From Nostoc sp. KVJ3 (lineage in GTDB: Bacteria > Cyanobacteriota > Cyanobacteriia > Cyanobacteriales > Nostocaceae), in the NCBI RefSeq assembly GCF_026127265.1, contig NZ_WWFG01000002.1:868001-932000 (forward strand): a stretch of 64,000 nt of DNA, in the 5' to 3' direction. Both the position numbers and the translations under genes were made by a program. Below, piece after piece: positions 36,262-45,189 of this stretch (the stretch's first letter is position 1; each line of letters starts with the position of its first letter). The notes below the pieces were generated by a model. That model was given only the letters and a program-made list of their open reading frames with translations, was not told the DNA's origin and made no database searches.

Positions 36262-36540
36262 TTACACAGCACGACGAGTCAGTAAACCCCACAGGAAAAT
36301 CAGCAGCATAGCACCCAGAACAGCAAATAAAATGCTTCCCAGAGATAAAGCTCCCACAGATGCAGCAGCAGCCGAACTACTTCCTAGCAGGACTTGACCC
36401 AAATAACCCCCAACTACTGCTCCAAGGATTCCTAATACAATGGTGGAGAGGATACCGCCACCTTGGGTTCCTGGATAAAATAACTTAGCTAACGCACCTG
36501 CAATTAAACCCAAAACCAGCCAAGCAATAATGTTACTCAT
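36262..36540 (-). CDS. GlsB/YeaQ/YmgE family membrane protein
   Basis: The 92-residue protein has three hydrophobic segments with glycine-zipper spacing (IIAWLVLGLIAGALAKLF, GILSTIVLGILGAVVGGYLG, and a C-terminal helix). This matches the transglycosylase-associated/YeaQ stress family. An AGGAG ribosome site precedes the ATG. Members are induced by acid, osmotic or other stress; the mechanism is unclear. It lies 58 bp upstream of the duplicated YflT-like gene, so the two may be co-expressed. Confidence 0.88.
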   Translation of the reverse strand: MSNIIAWLVLGLIAGALAKLFYPGTQGGGILSTIVLGILGAVVGGYLGQVLLGSSSAAAASVGALSLGSILFAVLGAMLLIFLWGLLTRRAV

Positions 36541-37389
36541 TAAATTTCTCCTTCCTTAGAGAATGTGCTTTGTTTACTTTTGACTATTTCATATTAAAAT
36601 TAGCCGACAAAATTTCTGATCTATCTAGAGAACTAATATCAAAAATCTTTAGATATTATTTGAATATTCACGAGGTTGTATTGAGGCAATAGGGAACAGG
36701 GGATAGGGAACAGGTAACAGGGAACAAAGGAGTGTACGGAGATTTGTTTATAAATCAAATATCGGAATACCATTTGATTTTTGAAAAAAGATAAGTATTT
36801 GTAGGGTGTGTTAGAGGTTGAATGAACAAGTATTTTGCTGTGACTAAAGTCACTTTGATCCCCCCTAACCCCCCTTAAAAAGGGGGGAATCGGAATCAAA
36901 GTCCCCCAATTTATCGTGGGATTTAGGAGGATCTAGAACTTTTGATACCAAGAAGAAGACTTTTCAAACAGCCTCTTAGACGGAACGTCGTAACGCACCA
37001 TCCCAAGCTTATGGTGCGTTAGGCTATGCCAGTGATGCTTGCTACCGCTCAAGTCGGGAAACCCGCCCACACTACTGGCTTCCCTGCGTATATTTCAAAA
37101 ATCAAATACTATTAGTCTGTCAAGTTTAAATTGATGGACAAGAAAGTTCGTAGTAAGGACTTCAGTCCTTATTTTCTAAGTACTAAACTGCTTACTACAA
37201 ACCCTCAAAATTAGCTTAACAGACTACTATTCATATAGCGGTTGAGTTTGGGAGCATCTCACCAAATCTAAAGCTACACTCACCAGTATTAAATAAAATT
37301 CCGCTAGATGCGGAGGTAGTAAAGAGTGAAGTTGAAAATGCGAGTGTATTAAGCTGATGTCAGTATAATCTGAGTGGGACAATTACAAA
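36541..37389. other. Intergenic, repeat-rich
   Basis: This 849-bp spacer contains a CCCCCCTTAAAAAGGGGGG hairpin (36869-36887), a 10-bp inverted repeat AACGCACCAT/ATGGTGCGTT (36992-37020) whose mirror form is at 41659-41690, and tandem GGGAACAGG variants near 36690-36725. I see no gene; the frame open on the minus strand at 36639-36899 is repeat translation. Confidence 0.55.
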
Positions 37390-38499
37390 TTAGAAAGTTA
37401 CCACACTGCGAATTGATTCACCCTTGTGCATCAATTCAAAAGCATCATTAATTTGCTCAATGGGCATTACATGAGTAATCAAATCATCAATATTTATCTT
37501 ACCTTCCATATACCAATCAACGATTTTTGGTACATCTGTACGTCCTCTAGCACCACCGAATGCTGAACCTTTCCAAACGCGCCCAGTTACTAATTGAAAA
37601 GGACGAGTACTGATTTCCTGTCCAGCACCAGCAACACCAATAACTACACTAACACCCCAACCTTTATGGCAGCACTCTAATGCTTGGCGCATAATTTTGA
37701 CATTACCGATACATTCAAAACTGTAATCAGCACCGCCTTTGGTTAAGTCAACCAGATAGGGAACTAAATCACCCTCTACTTCTTGGGGATTGACAAAGTG
37801 CGTCATCCCAAACTTTTCTGCCAAAGCGCGTTTACTAGGATTAATATCTACCCCGACAATCATATTTGCCCCTACCATCCGCGCCCCTTGGATGACATTT
37901 AAACCAATACCACCCAAACCAAAAACTATGACATTTGCTCCCGGTTCCACCTTGGCAGTATTGATAACTGCACCAATACCAGTAGTCACGCCACAGCCAA
38001 TGTAACAAACCTTATCAAAGGGCGCGTCTTCCCGAATTTTTGCCAGAGCAATTTCTGGTAGCACTGTATAGTTGGCAAAAGTCGATGTACCCATGTAATG
38101 ATGAATCATCTGCCCATTAATACTAAAACGACTAGTGCCATTGGGCATGACACCACGGGCTTGAGTTAGGCGAATCGCTTGACAAAGATTAGTTTTAAAG
38201 CTCAGACAATATTCGCATTGGCGACATTCGGGAGTGTATAGGGGAATTACACGATCCCCTGGTTTGAGACTGGTGACACCAGCGCCTACCTCTACCACCA
38301 CACCAGCGCCTTCATGTCCCAAAATTACGGGAAATAAACCTTCAGGATCGTCACCAGATAGGGTAAAGGCATCGGTGTGGCAAACCCCGCTGGCTTTCAC
38401 CTCAACTAATACTTCGCCAGCTTGTGGCCCTGATAGTTGAACGGTTTCAATCGTTAACGGCTTACCTGCGCTGTAAGCTACTGCTGCTTTAACTTGCAA
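37390..38499 (-). CDS. frmA: S-(hydroxymethyl)glutathione dehydrogenase / class III alcohol dehydrogenase
   Basis: The 369-residue medium-chain dehydrogenase has catalytic zinc ligands in GVCHTD (Cys40) and GHEGAG (His62), the structural-zinc Cys cluster in PECRQCEYCLSFKTNLC, and a Rossmann motif GLGGIGLNVIQGA. It matches class III ADH over its full length, including the C-terminal RSVVTF. It oxidises S-hydroxymethylglutathione (from formaldehyde) with NAD and can reduce S-nitrosoglutathione. No frmB or frmR gene is adjacent. Confidence 0.95.
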   Translation of the reverse strand: MQVKAAVAYSAGKPLTIETVQLSGPQAGEVLVEVKASGVCHTDAFTLSGDDPEGLFPVILGHEGAGVVVEVGAGVTSLKPGDRVIPLYTPECRQCEYCLSFKTNLCQAIRLTQARGVMPNGTSRFSINGQMIHHYMGTSTFANYTVLPEIALAKIREDAPFDKVCYIGCGVTTGIGAVINTAKVEPGANVIVFGLGGIGLNVIQGARMVGANMIVGVDINPSKRALAEKFGMTHFVNPQEVEGDLVPYLVDLTKGGADYSFECIGNVKIMRQALECCHKGWGVSVVIGVAGAGQEISTRPFQLVTGRVWKGSAFGGARGRTDVPKIVDWYMEGKINIDDLITHVMPIEQINDAFELMHKGESIRSVVTF

Positions 38500-38708
38500 C
38501 TTCAGCCCCTCCTATATATAGTTAGTTATTTGACGTTCTCCACCGTGCTTCAAGATGGGGATTCTTTCACTTTGTTAAAATATCATTCTCTCGCTAGATT
38601 AGTTAAAATCAGCAACATCTGTTTTGGCAACGATGTAAACTTGATGTCAGTAGCAACCCCGAAATAATTTGTCCACCCTTAGATTAATACATTATTCTGT
38701 TACAGCTT

Positions 38709-39992
38709 ATGAACCCTGCCCTAACTCAAATTGGCGCTCAAATGTCCAACCTGACTGGCGTAAGAGCAATCATGAAGGATATTATCGAGACATTACGAGG
38801 TGGTGCAGGGCAGCAGTTTATTAATTTGAGTGCTGGTAATCCGTTGATTTTGCCAGAAGTAGAGCAGTTATGGCGGGATTGTACTGCACAGCTTTTGGCT
38901 AGCCCAGAGTATGGTGAGGTAGTTTGTCGCTACGGCTCAAGTCAGGGCTATGCACCATTAATTGAAGCCATCGCTAATGATTTTAACAAACGCTACGGGT
39001 TAAACTTAAGCGATCGCAATATCCTCATCACCCCCGGCAGTCAAACCCTCTACTTCTACGCCGCTAATACCTTCGGTGGCTACACCCCAAGCGGCGAGTT
39101 AAAACAAATCGTTTTACCCCTCAGTCCTGACTACACAGGTTACGGCGGTATTTGCTTAGTTCCAAAAGCCTTAACAGCATACAAACCAACCCTCGATATT
39201 GATGTAGCCGCCCACCGATTTAAATATCGCCCCGACTTCAGCCAACTGACGATTACAGAAAATACGGGTTGTGTCCTCTTCTCTCGTCCCTGTAATCCTA
39301 CTGGTAACGTTCTTACTGATGATGAGGTGAAAAAGATTGCTGCTTTGGCTGCACCTTATAATTTACCAGTGTTAATTGATTCGGCTTATGCGCCTCCTTT
39401 CCCAGCATTGAACTTTACTGAAATGACACCAGTATTTGGTGATAATATCTTACACTGCATGAGTTTATCGAAAGCGGGATTACCAGGAGAAAGGATTGGG
39501 ATTGCCATTGGGGATGAAAAGTGGATTGAGGTATTGGAGTGTTTTCAGGCAAATATGAGCCTCCATTCTTCACGTTACGGCCAAGCGATCGCAGCTTTTG
39601 CAATCAATTCTGGTGCATTAGTAGAAATTTCTCACACTGTCATCCGTCCCTTTTACCAAAATAAGTTTACCGTTTTAGAAACCAGCTTAGAGCAAGCAAT
39701 GTCCAAGGATTTACCTTGGTTCCTCCATCGCGGTGAAGGAGCAATTTTTGCCTGGTTGTGGTTAAAGGATTTACCCATCAGTGACTGGGAATTTTACCAG
39801 CAACTAAAGCAAGTAGGTGTAATTATTGTTCCTGGAAGTAGCTTCTTCCCTGGTTTAGATGAAGAGTGGGCACACAAACACCAATGTTTCCGCATCAGCC
39901 TCACAGGTACGGATGAAGAGATAACCACTGCTATGCAACGTTTAGCAAAAGTAGCTGAAGAAGCTTATAAAGGTGCGGCTGTGAGTGTCTGA
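38709..39992 (+). CDS. avtA: Valine-pyruvate aminotransferase AvtA
   Basis: The 427-residue fold-type I PLP enzyme has LITPGSQTLYFY, SRPCNPTGNVLTD, LIDSAYAPPFP and the PLP-binding Lys in SLSKAGLPGERIG. Together with the N-terminal GNPLILPEVEQLW this is the AvtA pattern. It exchanges amino groups between valine or alanine and their keto acids. It ends 4 bp before the repeat-derived segment that leads into rimM on the same strand. Confidence 0.92.
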   Translation: MNPALTQIGAQMSNLTGVRAIMKDIIETLRGGAGQQFINLSAGNPLILPEVEQLWRDCTAQLLASPEYGEVVCRYGSSQGYAPLIEAIANDFNKRYGLNLSDRNILITPGSQTLYFYAANTFGGYTPSGELKQIVLPLSPDYTGYGGICLVPKALTAYKPTLDIDVAAHRFKYRPDFSQLTITENTGCVLFSRPCNPTGNVLTDDEVKKIAALAAPYNLPVLIDSAYAPPFPALNFTEMTPVFGDNILHCMSLSKAGLPGERIGIAIGDEKWIEVLECFQANMSLHSSRYGQAIAAFAINSGALVEISHTVIRPFYQNKFTVLETSLEQAMSKDLPWFLHRGEGAIFAWLWLKDLPISDWEFYQQLKQVGVIIVPGSSFFPGLDEEWAHKHQCFRISLTGTDEEITTAMQRLAKVAEEAYKGAAVSV

Positions 39993-40037
39993 TTAGTGGG
40001 ATTGGGGAGTGGGGAGGATGAGGGAGACAAGGGAGAC

Positions 40038-40155
40038 AATGCCCCATCCTCCATACCCAATGCCCCATCCTCCTCCATGCCCAATGCCCCATCCTCCTCC
40101 ATGCCCAATGCCCCATCCTCCTCCATGCCCAATGCCCCATCCTCCTCCATGCCCA
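40038..40155. repeat. 24-bp minisatellite at the start of rimM
   Basis: Four units of ATGCCCAATGCCCCATCC plus TCCTCC begin at 40053, 40077, 40101 and 40125, with partial copies at both ends. The first has ATA in place of ATG. The units are in frame with rimM and each of the last three offers an in-frame ATG; the true rimM ATG (40149) also starts a partial unit. Confidence 0.9.
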
Positions 40156-40709
40156 AATCAGATAATTGGTTAGAAATCGGTAAAATTGTTGCCCCTCAAG
40201 GATTGTCTGGAGAATTACGGGTTTATCCTGTATCTGACTTTCCCGAAAGATTTGAGATACCGGGAAAACGTTGGTTGTTGCGTTCAGATGACACAGAACC
40301 GCAACCAATCGAATTATTGACAGGACGTTATATCAGTAACAAAAATTTGTATGTAATCAAGTTAGCTGGCGTAGAAAATTGCGATCAGGCGGAGGCGTTG
40401 CGCGGTTGTAAGTTAATGGTGCCAGCAAGCGATCGCCCCCAATTAGGCGAAGATGAATATCATGTCCTCGATTTGATTGGCTTAGAAGTATTCATGCAAG
40501 CATCTGGCGAACTCGTTGGTACGGTTGTAGATATCATCCCCGCCGGTAATGATTTGTTAGAAGTAAAGTTGCATGAATCATTTGCTACTGACAAAAAGCA
40601 AAAGACTGTTTTGATTCCATTTGTGGAAGCGATCGCACCAGTCGTAGACTTGAAATCTAATCGGATTGAAATTACGCCGCCGTCTGGATTACTGGAAATC
40701 AATCAATAA
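40149..40709 (+). CDS. rimM: Ribosome maturation factor RimM
   Basis: From the ATG at 40149 the 186-residue protein matches RimM throughout: NWLEIGKIVAPQGLSGELRV in the N-terminal barrel, PASDRPQLGEDEYHVLDLIG at the linker, and the PRC-like half with GTVVDIIPAGNDLLEV and VLIPFVEAI. RimM binds S19 and the 16S 3' domain during 30S assembly. The frame stays open upstream to a GTG at 39996, through a minisatellite that would add (MPNAPSSS)n residues. I prefer 40149 because conserved sequence begins there, but starts at 40077, 40101 or 40125 are possible. Confidence 0.92.
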   Translation: MPKSDNWLEIGKIVAPQGLSGELRVYPVSDFPERFEIPGKRWLLRSDDTEPQPIELLTGRYISNKNLYVIKLAGVENCDQAEALRGCKLMVPASDRPQLGEDEYHVLDLIGLEVFMQASGELVGTVVDIIPAGNDLLEVKLHESFATDKKQKTVLIPFVEAIAPVVDLKSNRIEITPPSGLLEINQ

Positions 40710-40883
40710 TTAGTATCATAACATTACGTAGTGGTTACTTGGAGCATCAATGTAATATTTATAGTTTTCTCAATAATAGACCTAATGGTAGAAGCAAATT
40801 CTATCTTTCAAGAGAGGTGTAAGTCTGGTACATAGTCAAAGATGAGATCAGAAGTTACAAACAAAAAAGATTAGGTCAAAAAA

Positions 40884-41282
40884 ATGTTGACACCATTATT
40901 AACCGCCCTAGCTACAGCTTTGAGCCTGTTGATTGTTGATTTAGTTGTTCCAGGCGTTAATATTGCTAATTTTCCCGCAGCTTTGATTGCCGCTTTAGTA
41001 ATTGGTCTAATTAACGGTTCAGTTAAACCAGTTTTGTCTGCTCTCTCTCTACCACTTAACTTTCTATCATTTGGAGCATTTTCACTCATCGTTAACGGTT
41101 TGTGTTTTTGGTTAGCAGCATTGCTAGTTCCTGGTTTCTCAGTAAGTGGAATTATTGGTTTCCTACTTGGGCCAGTAATTCTAACTTTTGCTAACACTTT
41201 CATAAACAACTATTTTGTTGAGAAAAACCTTTTAGCTGGTAGTGGTAATATCAAAAACCAAAGTGAATTACCTTCTAGATAA
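40884..41282 (+). CDS. YvlD-like four-helix membrane protein (phage holin superfamily IV)
   Basis: The 132-residue protein has four hydrophobic helices with LVVPGVNIANF, GLINGSVKPVLSALSLPLNFL and LLVPGFSVSGIIGFLLG. This is the pattern of the DUF360/YvlD family, also called 4-TM phage holin superfamily IV. Despite the name, these are chromosomal membrane proteins of unknown role, often tied to envelope stress. No phage gene is nearby. A Pmp3-type gene follows on the same strand. Confidence 0.85.
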   Translation: MLTPLLTALATALSLLIVDLVVPGVNIANFPAALIAALVIGLINGSVKPVLSALSLPLNFLSFGAFSLIVNGLCFWLAALLVPGFSVSGIIGFLLGPVILTFANTFINNYFVEKNLLAGSGNIKNQSELPSR

Positions 41283-41408
41283 ATATTAGAGGGAGTAGAA
41301 ATAGTAATTTCATCACTTTTCTACTCCAAAAAAGTATCCGAAGGTGGATTTCCTAATTCGGCATCTTCAAAAGAATGTAACTAAACAAAATCACAAAGTT
41401 GTAAAATC

Positions 41409-41600
41409 ATGAAATTAGTTCGTTTTCTTCTAGGTTTATTACTGCCTCCTTTAGGCGTTTTCCTGACAGTTGGAGTAGGCCCAACATTGTTTATTAACAT
41501 TTTGCTCACAGTTCTAGGTTGGCTACCCGGCAGCATTCATGCAATTTGGGTTATTGCCAAGCATGAAGAACAAGTTAATCGTGAGGGAAGTATTTACTAA
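41409..41600 (+). CDS. YqaE/Pmp3 family small membrane protein
   Basis: The 63-residue protein has two hydrophobic helices with LLPPLGVFLTVG and FINILLTVLGWLPGSIHAIWVI, the UPF0057/Pmp3 signature. Members in yeast, plants and bacteria affect membrane potential under salt or cold stress. It lies 126 bp after the YvlD-like gene, making a pair of stress-type membrane proteins. Confidence 0.92.
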   Translation: MKLVRFLLGLLLPPLGVFLTVGVGPTLFINILLTVLGWLPGSIHAIWVIAKHEEQVNREGSIY

Positions 41601-41658
41601 TTATGCAAGATTAATTTACAGCTATTTACCTGAAAGCTGCTGTAAGCAAGTCTTAATT

Positions 41659-41690
41659 ATGGTGCGTTGGTCTAAAGCCTAACGCACCAT
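41659..41690. repeat. Inverted repeat ATGGTGCGTT/AACGCACCAT
   Basis: Perfect 10-bp arms (41659-41668, 41681-41690) flank a 12-bp loop. The same motif occurs in the opposite arrangement at 36992-37020. It lies between convergent genes and could act as a terminator. Confidence 0.7.
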
Positions 41691-41892
41691 TTCAGTTTAT
41701 ATAACACCAGCTTTTGATCTCGTTATAAAAATCATAATTTTGCTGATGAAAATCTGGGTTTTAACTCTGATATGATGTCAGGTAAATTACTTGTGAATAT
41801 GTCATTGCGAATGCAACTTACTCTTCAGAAATGTTAAAAGCGAACGCAACGACAATTGTTTAACCAGACATGATATACTTCTGCTGAAACTG

Positions 41893-42537
41893 TTAAACCT
41901 CTACCAAAACGGCTTCCCTAAGCTTAGAAATCACATCACTGAGATTACCAGTATTCAGTCGGTAACTCAGAGGATGGGCAATCAACCGCGCCGTGCTTTC
42001 ATATAAAGTAGCGATTTCAATCAAACCATTTTCGCGCAGAGTCCGCCCTGTAGAAACTAAATCCACGATCGCTTCTGACATTCCAGTAATCGGGCCTAGT
42101 TCCACTGAACCATACAGAGGTACTATTTCCACAGGTAAATCTAGACTGTGGAAATATTCACGAGCGCAATTCACGTATTTTGAAGCAACTCTACCATGCG
42201 GTGGTAAATCTAAAGGCGATCGGTAAGAACTGGATCCTTTTACCGCCACCGACATCCGACAATGTCCAAACTGCAAATCCACCAAATGGGCAACTTGTGG
42301 CTGCTTCTCCCGCAGCACATCATAACCAACAACACCCAGTTGTGCTTGACCATATTCTACATAAACAGGCACGTCTTGCGCCCGTACCAACAAAGCTTTT
42401 GCAAGTCCCTTAGTATCAGGAATTTGAAGTTGGCGAGTTCCTGAATCTAAAAAAGCACTAAAATCTAATCCCGCAGATTGTAGCAAGCGGATGCTATTTT
42501 TAAGGAGTTCCCCTTTTGGCAATGCAACAGTCAGCAT
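41893..42537 (-). CDS. hisG: ATP phosphoribosyltransferase, short form (HisG)
   Basis: The 214-residue protein has the short HisG layout (no C-terminal regulatory domain): MLTVALPKGEL at the N-terminus, VVGYDVL, and the PRPP loop EAIVDLVSTGRTLRENGL. It condenses ATP with PRPP in the first step of histidine synthesis. Short HisG works only with HisZ, which is not encoded here. It diverges from the RppA-like regulator gene. Confidence 0.96.
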   Translation of the reverse strand: MLTVALPKGELLKNSIRLLQSAGLDFSAFLDSGTRQLQIPDTKGLAKALLVRAQDVPVYVEYGQAQLGVVGYDVLREKQPQVAHLVDLQFGHCRMSVAVKGSSSYRSPLDLPPHGRVASKYVNCAREYFHSLDLPVEIVPLYGSVELGPITGMSEAIVDLVSTGRTLRENGLIEIATLYESTARLIAHPLSYRLNTGNLSDVISKLREAVLVEV

Positions 42538-42603
42538 TCTTTTTCTTAATATCCTTGGCGTTCTGGCAGTTGAATAATATCTCTATATGCTTACCACAGC
42601 AGC

Positions 42604-43296
42604 ATGAGAATTTTATTAGTTGATGATGAAGTTGAACTAACTGAACCCTTGAGTCGTTTGTTAACTCGTGAGGGTTACATTGTAGATGCCGCTTACAATG
42701 GCGCAAGCGGCAGTGAATATGCACAAGTAGGTAATTATGACCTACTAATTTTAGATTGGATGCTGCCAGGAAAAACGGGGTTAGAGATTTGTCAGCAATT
42801 GCGACGACAAGGTAAAACCACTCCCGTGCTATTTCTCACAGCTAAAGATACTCTAGATGACCGCGTAGAAGGTTTAGATGCTGGTGCTGACGACTATCTA
42901 GTTAAACCTTTTGAACTGCGGGAGTTACTAGCCAGAGTCCGGGCTTTATTGCGGCGTTCCGGTTCCCAAGCTTATGAAACCACTACCGGACGTTTAACCG
43001 TCGCTGATTTAGAACTCGATTGTGAAAATCAAGTCGCCTATCGCCAAGGACGAATAATTGAGCTATCGCAAAAAGAAAGCCAGCTGCTGCAATATTTTAT
43101 GGAACACACTGGACAATTAATGACTCATGCCCAGATTATGCAAAACTTGTGGCAAGAGGAAGAACAACCAAGTAGTAATGTGATTGCCGCATTAATTCGT
43201 TTGTTGCGTCGTAAGATTGAGGTAGGTAGAGAAACTGCACTGATTCACACAGTCTACGGTAAAGGCTATCGTTTCGGTGCTTCCTCTGTCGAGTAA
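42604..43296 (+). CDS. OmpR/PhoB-type response regulator, RppA-like
   Basis: The 230-residue protein has an N-terminal receiver (acidic pair in LLVDDE, phospho-Asp in LILDWMLPG at about residue 51, LVKPF near 100) and a C-terminal winged helix (about 130-228: LELDCENQVAYRQGR, SQKESQLLQYFMEH, RKIEVG...IHTVYGKGYRF). The receiver is very like cyanobacterial RppA, which answers redox and metal signals, but the name is by resemblance. The RppB partner kinase is not next to it. Confidence 0.93.
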   Translation: MRILLVDDEVELTEPLSRLLTREGYIVDAAYNGASGSEYAQVGNYDLLILDWMLPGKTGLEICQQLRRQGKTTPVLFLTAKDTLDDRVEGLDAGADDYLVKPFELRELLARVRALLRRSGSQAYETTTGRLTVADLELDCENQVAYRQGRIIELSQKESQLLQYFMEHTGQLMTHAQIMQNLWQEEEQPSSNVIAALIRLLRRKIEVGRETALIHTVYGKGYRFGASSVE

Positions 43297-43439
43297 ATTT
43301 AGCCCAATTTCAGGCAGAATTATCTGAATGTGCTAAATCATAATTATTACAGCAGATTGCAACAGCGCGTGAGGTACAGGTGATTTTAAGGGCACAGTAC
43401 TACTGTGTCCCTATCTGTGTACTTCATTTACCTGAAAAG

Positions 43440-44732
43440 TTATTCAAGTCTGGCGCGGAGTGCAGGAGATGGAAAGAGATTTTCAAATCCAGCTTGTCGC
43501 TCATTTAAGGGTTCTAGAGCATCGTTCCAAAGACTTTCATAATAAAAGAAGGTTACACCTAAACCACGTTCTTGGGCAGCCCGCACCTGAGACTTAATTT
43601 GCTGGATAGGAACTGGATTATTTCGTAATCCTGTCATAATACCAATTGCAGTGGGAATTATTTGCTGTGCTTCTTGAATTTCTGGACGAGAAATATTAGC
43701 TACAAAACTTTGCATATTCGGACGATAAACTTGCACAATTAACTCATCCACAATATGTTGTCGCATCCAGGTCAGCCAATCTTGCAGATGAAACTTGTAA
43801 GCAAAATCATAGTAATTAGGAGAAACTGAGAAAATTGCCTGGGGTTTTCTCTGCTTTACAGCTTGGTTAAGTTGTACCATGAACGCGGTAATTTTATCTG
43901 CCCGCCACTGTACCCATGCAGCGTCTTGGGCATCCTTTGGGGGAGGATTATTGGTTTCTTTGGTGTACAAAGCAACTGTATATTGGTCATAACCAAATTC
44001 GTAGGGCAAACTCATGTGATCGTCAAACTGAATACCATCGGCATCATATTGACTGACAGTTTCTAATACGAGGTTGGTGATGAACTGTTGTACTTGGGGA
44101 AGGAACGGATTGAGCCACATCACCTCACCAGCCGCACTAATAGAAGTTTGGCTACCATCGCGCTTTTGTGTGAACCAATCAGGATAATTCAGTGCTAGTT
44201 CTGAGGTTGGGGGAGCCATGAAACCAAACTCAAACCAGGGAATTACTAGCAATCCTTGGCGATGGGCTTGGGTAATGAGGTCTGCAAGAATATCATGTCC
44301 ATCTAAACCTTTGTAGACAAAAGGTTGAATACCTGCACGTTGTGCGATCGCACTGGGATACATTACATAACCAGAATTCCACACCACAGGATAGATTGTG
44401 TTGAAGTTCAGCCGTCGTAATTGACTCACAGCATCCTTCACTTTGGCGCGATCCTTGAGGGTGTCAAAATCATTGGTGGTCATCCAAACCCCGCGAATTT
44501 CCTGACGGGGTAGCTGTGCGATCGCGCCAAAACCCCAACCTTCTGCGATCGCAGGGGTGAAACTGTCCAGCAACAATACAGTAACAAAGGATATTAAAAC
44601 GAGAATTGGAAAAAGATATTTGAGTAATCGCCGCCAACTTTGAATAATAAAAGGTGATTTCATAGATTTGAATGATGCATTAGCTACCCACACACGCCAT
44701 TGTTCACTTTTACGATTGAATCTACTAATCAT
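43440..44732 (-). CDS. GHL10-type glycoside hydrolase, membrane-anchored
   Basis: The 430-residue protein has one membrane helix near the N-terminus (LFPILVLISFVTVLLL, about 40-55) and then the GHL10 (DUF187) barrel: EIRGVWMTTNDFDTL, NFNTIYPVVWNSGYVMYP, YDADGIQFDDHMSLPYEFGY with the likely catalytic Asp residues, and FSVSPNYYDF. The family is related to GH10/GH13 barrels and is thought to act on cell-surface glycans. An ATG at 44663 (MKSPFIIQ) would put the membrane helix closer to the N-terminus and is a fair alternative start. Confidence 0.87.
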   Translation of the reverse strand: MISRFNRKSEQWRVWVANASFKSMKSPFIIQSWRRLLKYLFPILVLISFVTVLLLDSFTPAIAEGWGFGAIAQLPRQEIRGVWMTTNDFDTLKDRAKVKDAVSQLRRLNFNTIYPVVWNSGYVMYPSAIAQRAGIQPFVYKGLDGHDILADLITQAHRQGLLVIPWFEFGFMAPPTSELALNYPDWFTQKRDGSQTSISAAGEVMWLNPFLPQVQQFITNLVLETVSQYDADGIQFDDHMSLPYEFGYDQYTVALYTKETNNPPPKDAQDAAWVQWRADKITAFMVQLNQAVKQRKPQAIFSVSPNYYDFAYKFHLQDWLTWMRQHIVDELIVQVYRPNMQSFVANISRPEIQEAQQIIPTAIGIMTGLRNNPVPIQQIKSQVRAAQERGLGVTFFYYESLWNDALEPLNERQAGFENLFPSPALRARLE

Positions 44733-45189
44733 ATAGTGTACAAGTATTTATGCTTAGTACAGAATTGATTAGTTGGTAGTTATTCGTTCCCTGCTTATGG
44801 AACTTTTGCACCATAAAAACTAAAGCAGACCGATAAGATGCTTGACGCAGCAAGTAGCCATTAGTGCCCAATAGAGATTGAAATGGCGAATGGGGCACTT
44901 ATACTAAGCAGTTCGACCCTTCGGCAAGCTTAGGGCACGCAAGATAATTGATCTTTAAAGACGCGATTTATCGCGTCTCTACATCAGGATTTTGGGCTTA
45001 TTTGAACTGTATTAGCTTATATTCCATCTCCCTTGGAGACTTCCAAAAAATAAAATAACTGATGCATAAATCTCTGCTAAAAAGTTGATAGAACCTTTGA
45101 TAAAGATGAGTTAAACTACTGACTGAAATTAAAATATTTGGGGAAATTTCAACTACTAAATATTATCCCCAATTTTTATGGGAGCGGAA
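44733..45189. other. Intergenic with a GACGCGATTTATCGCGTC palindrome
   Basis: This 457-bp spacer contains the palindrome AGACGCGATTTATCGCGTCT at 44959-44978, a member of the family at 3177, and a TTCCAAAAAATAAAAT fragment at about 45041 that resembles a MITE end. No gene is seen. Confidence 0.5.

Noticed and set aside
36639..36899. Minus-strand 86-codon frame
   Set aside because: It translates C-rich hairpins and GGGAACAGG repeats; low-complexity, no start signal.
39996..40148. N-terminal extension of RimM from a GTG
   Set aside because: RimM conservation starts after 40149; the extension is minisatellite translation.
40884..41282. Prophage holin
   Set aside because: The family name says holin, but it is a chromosomal YvlD-type protein and no other phage gene is near.
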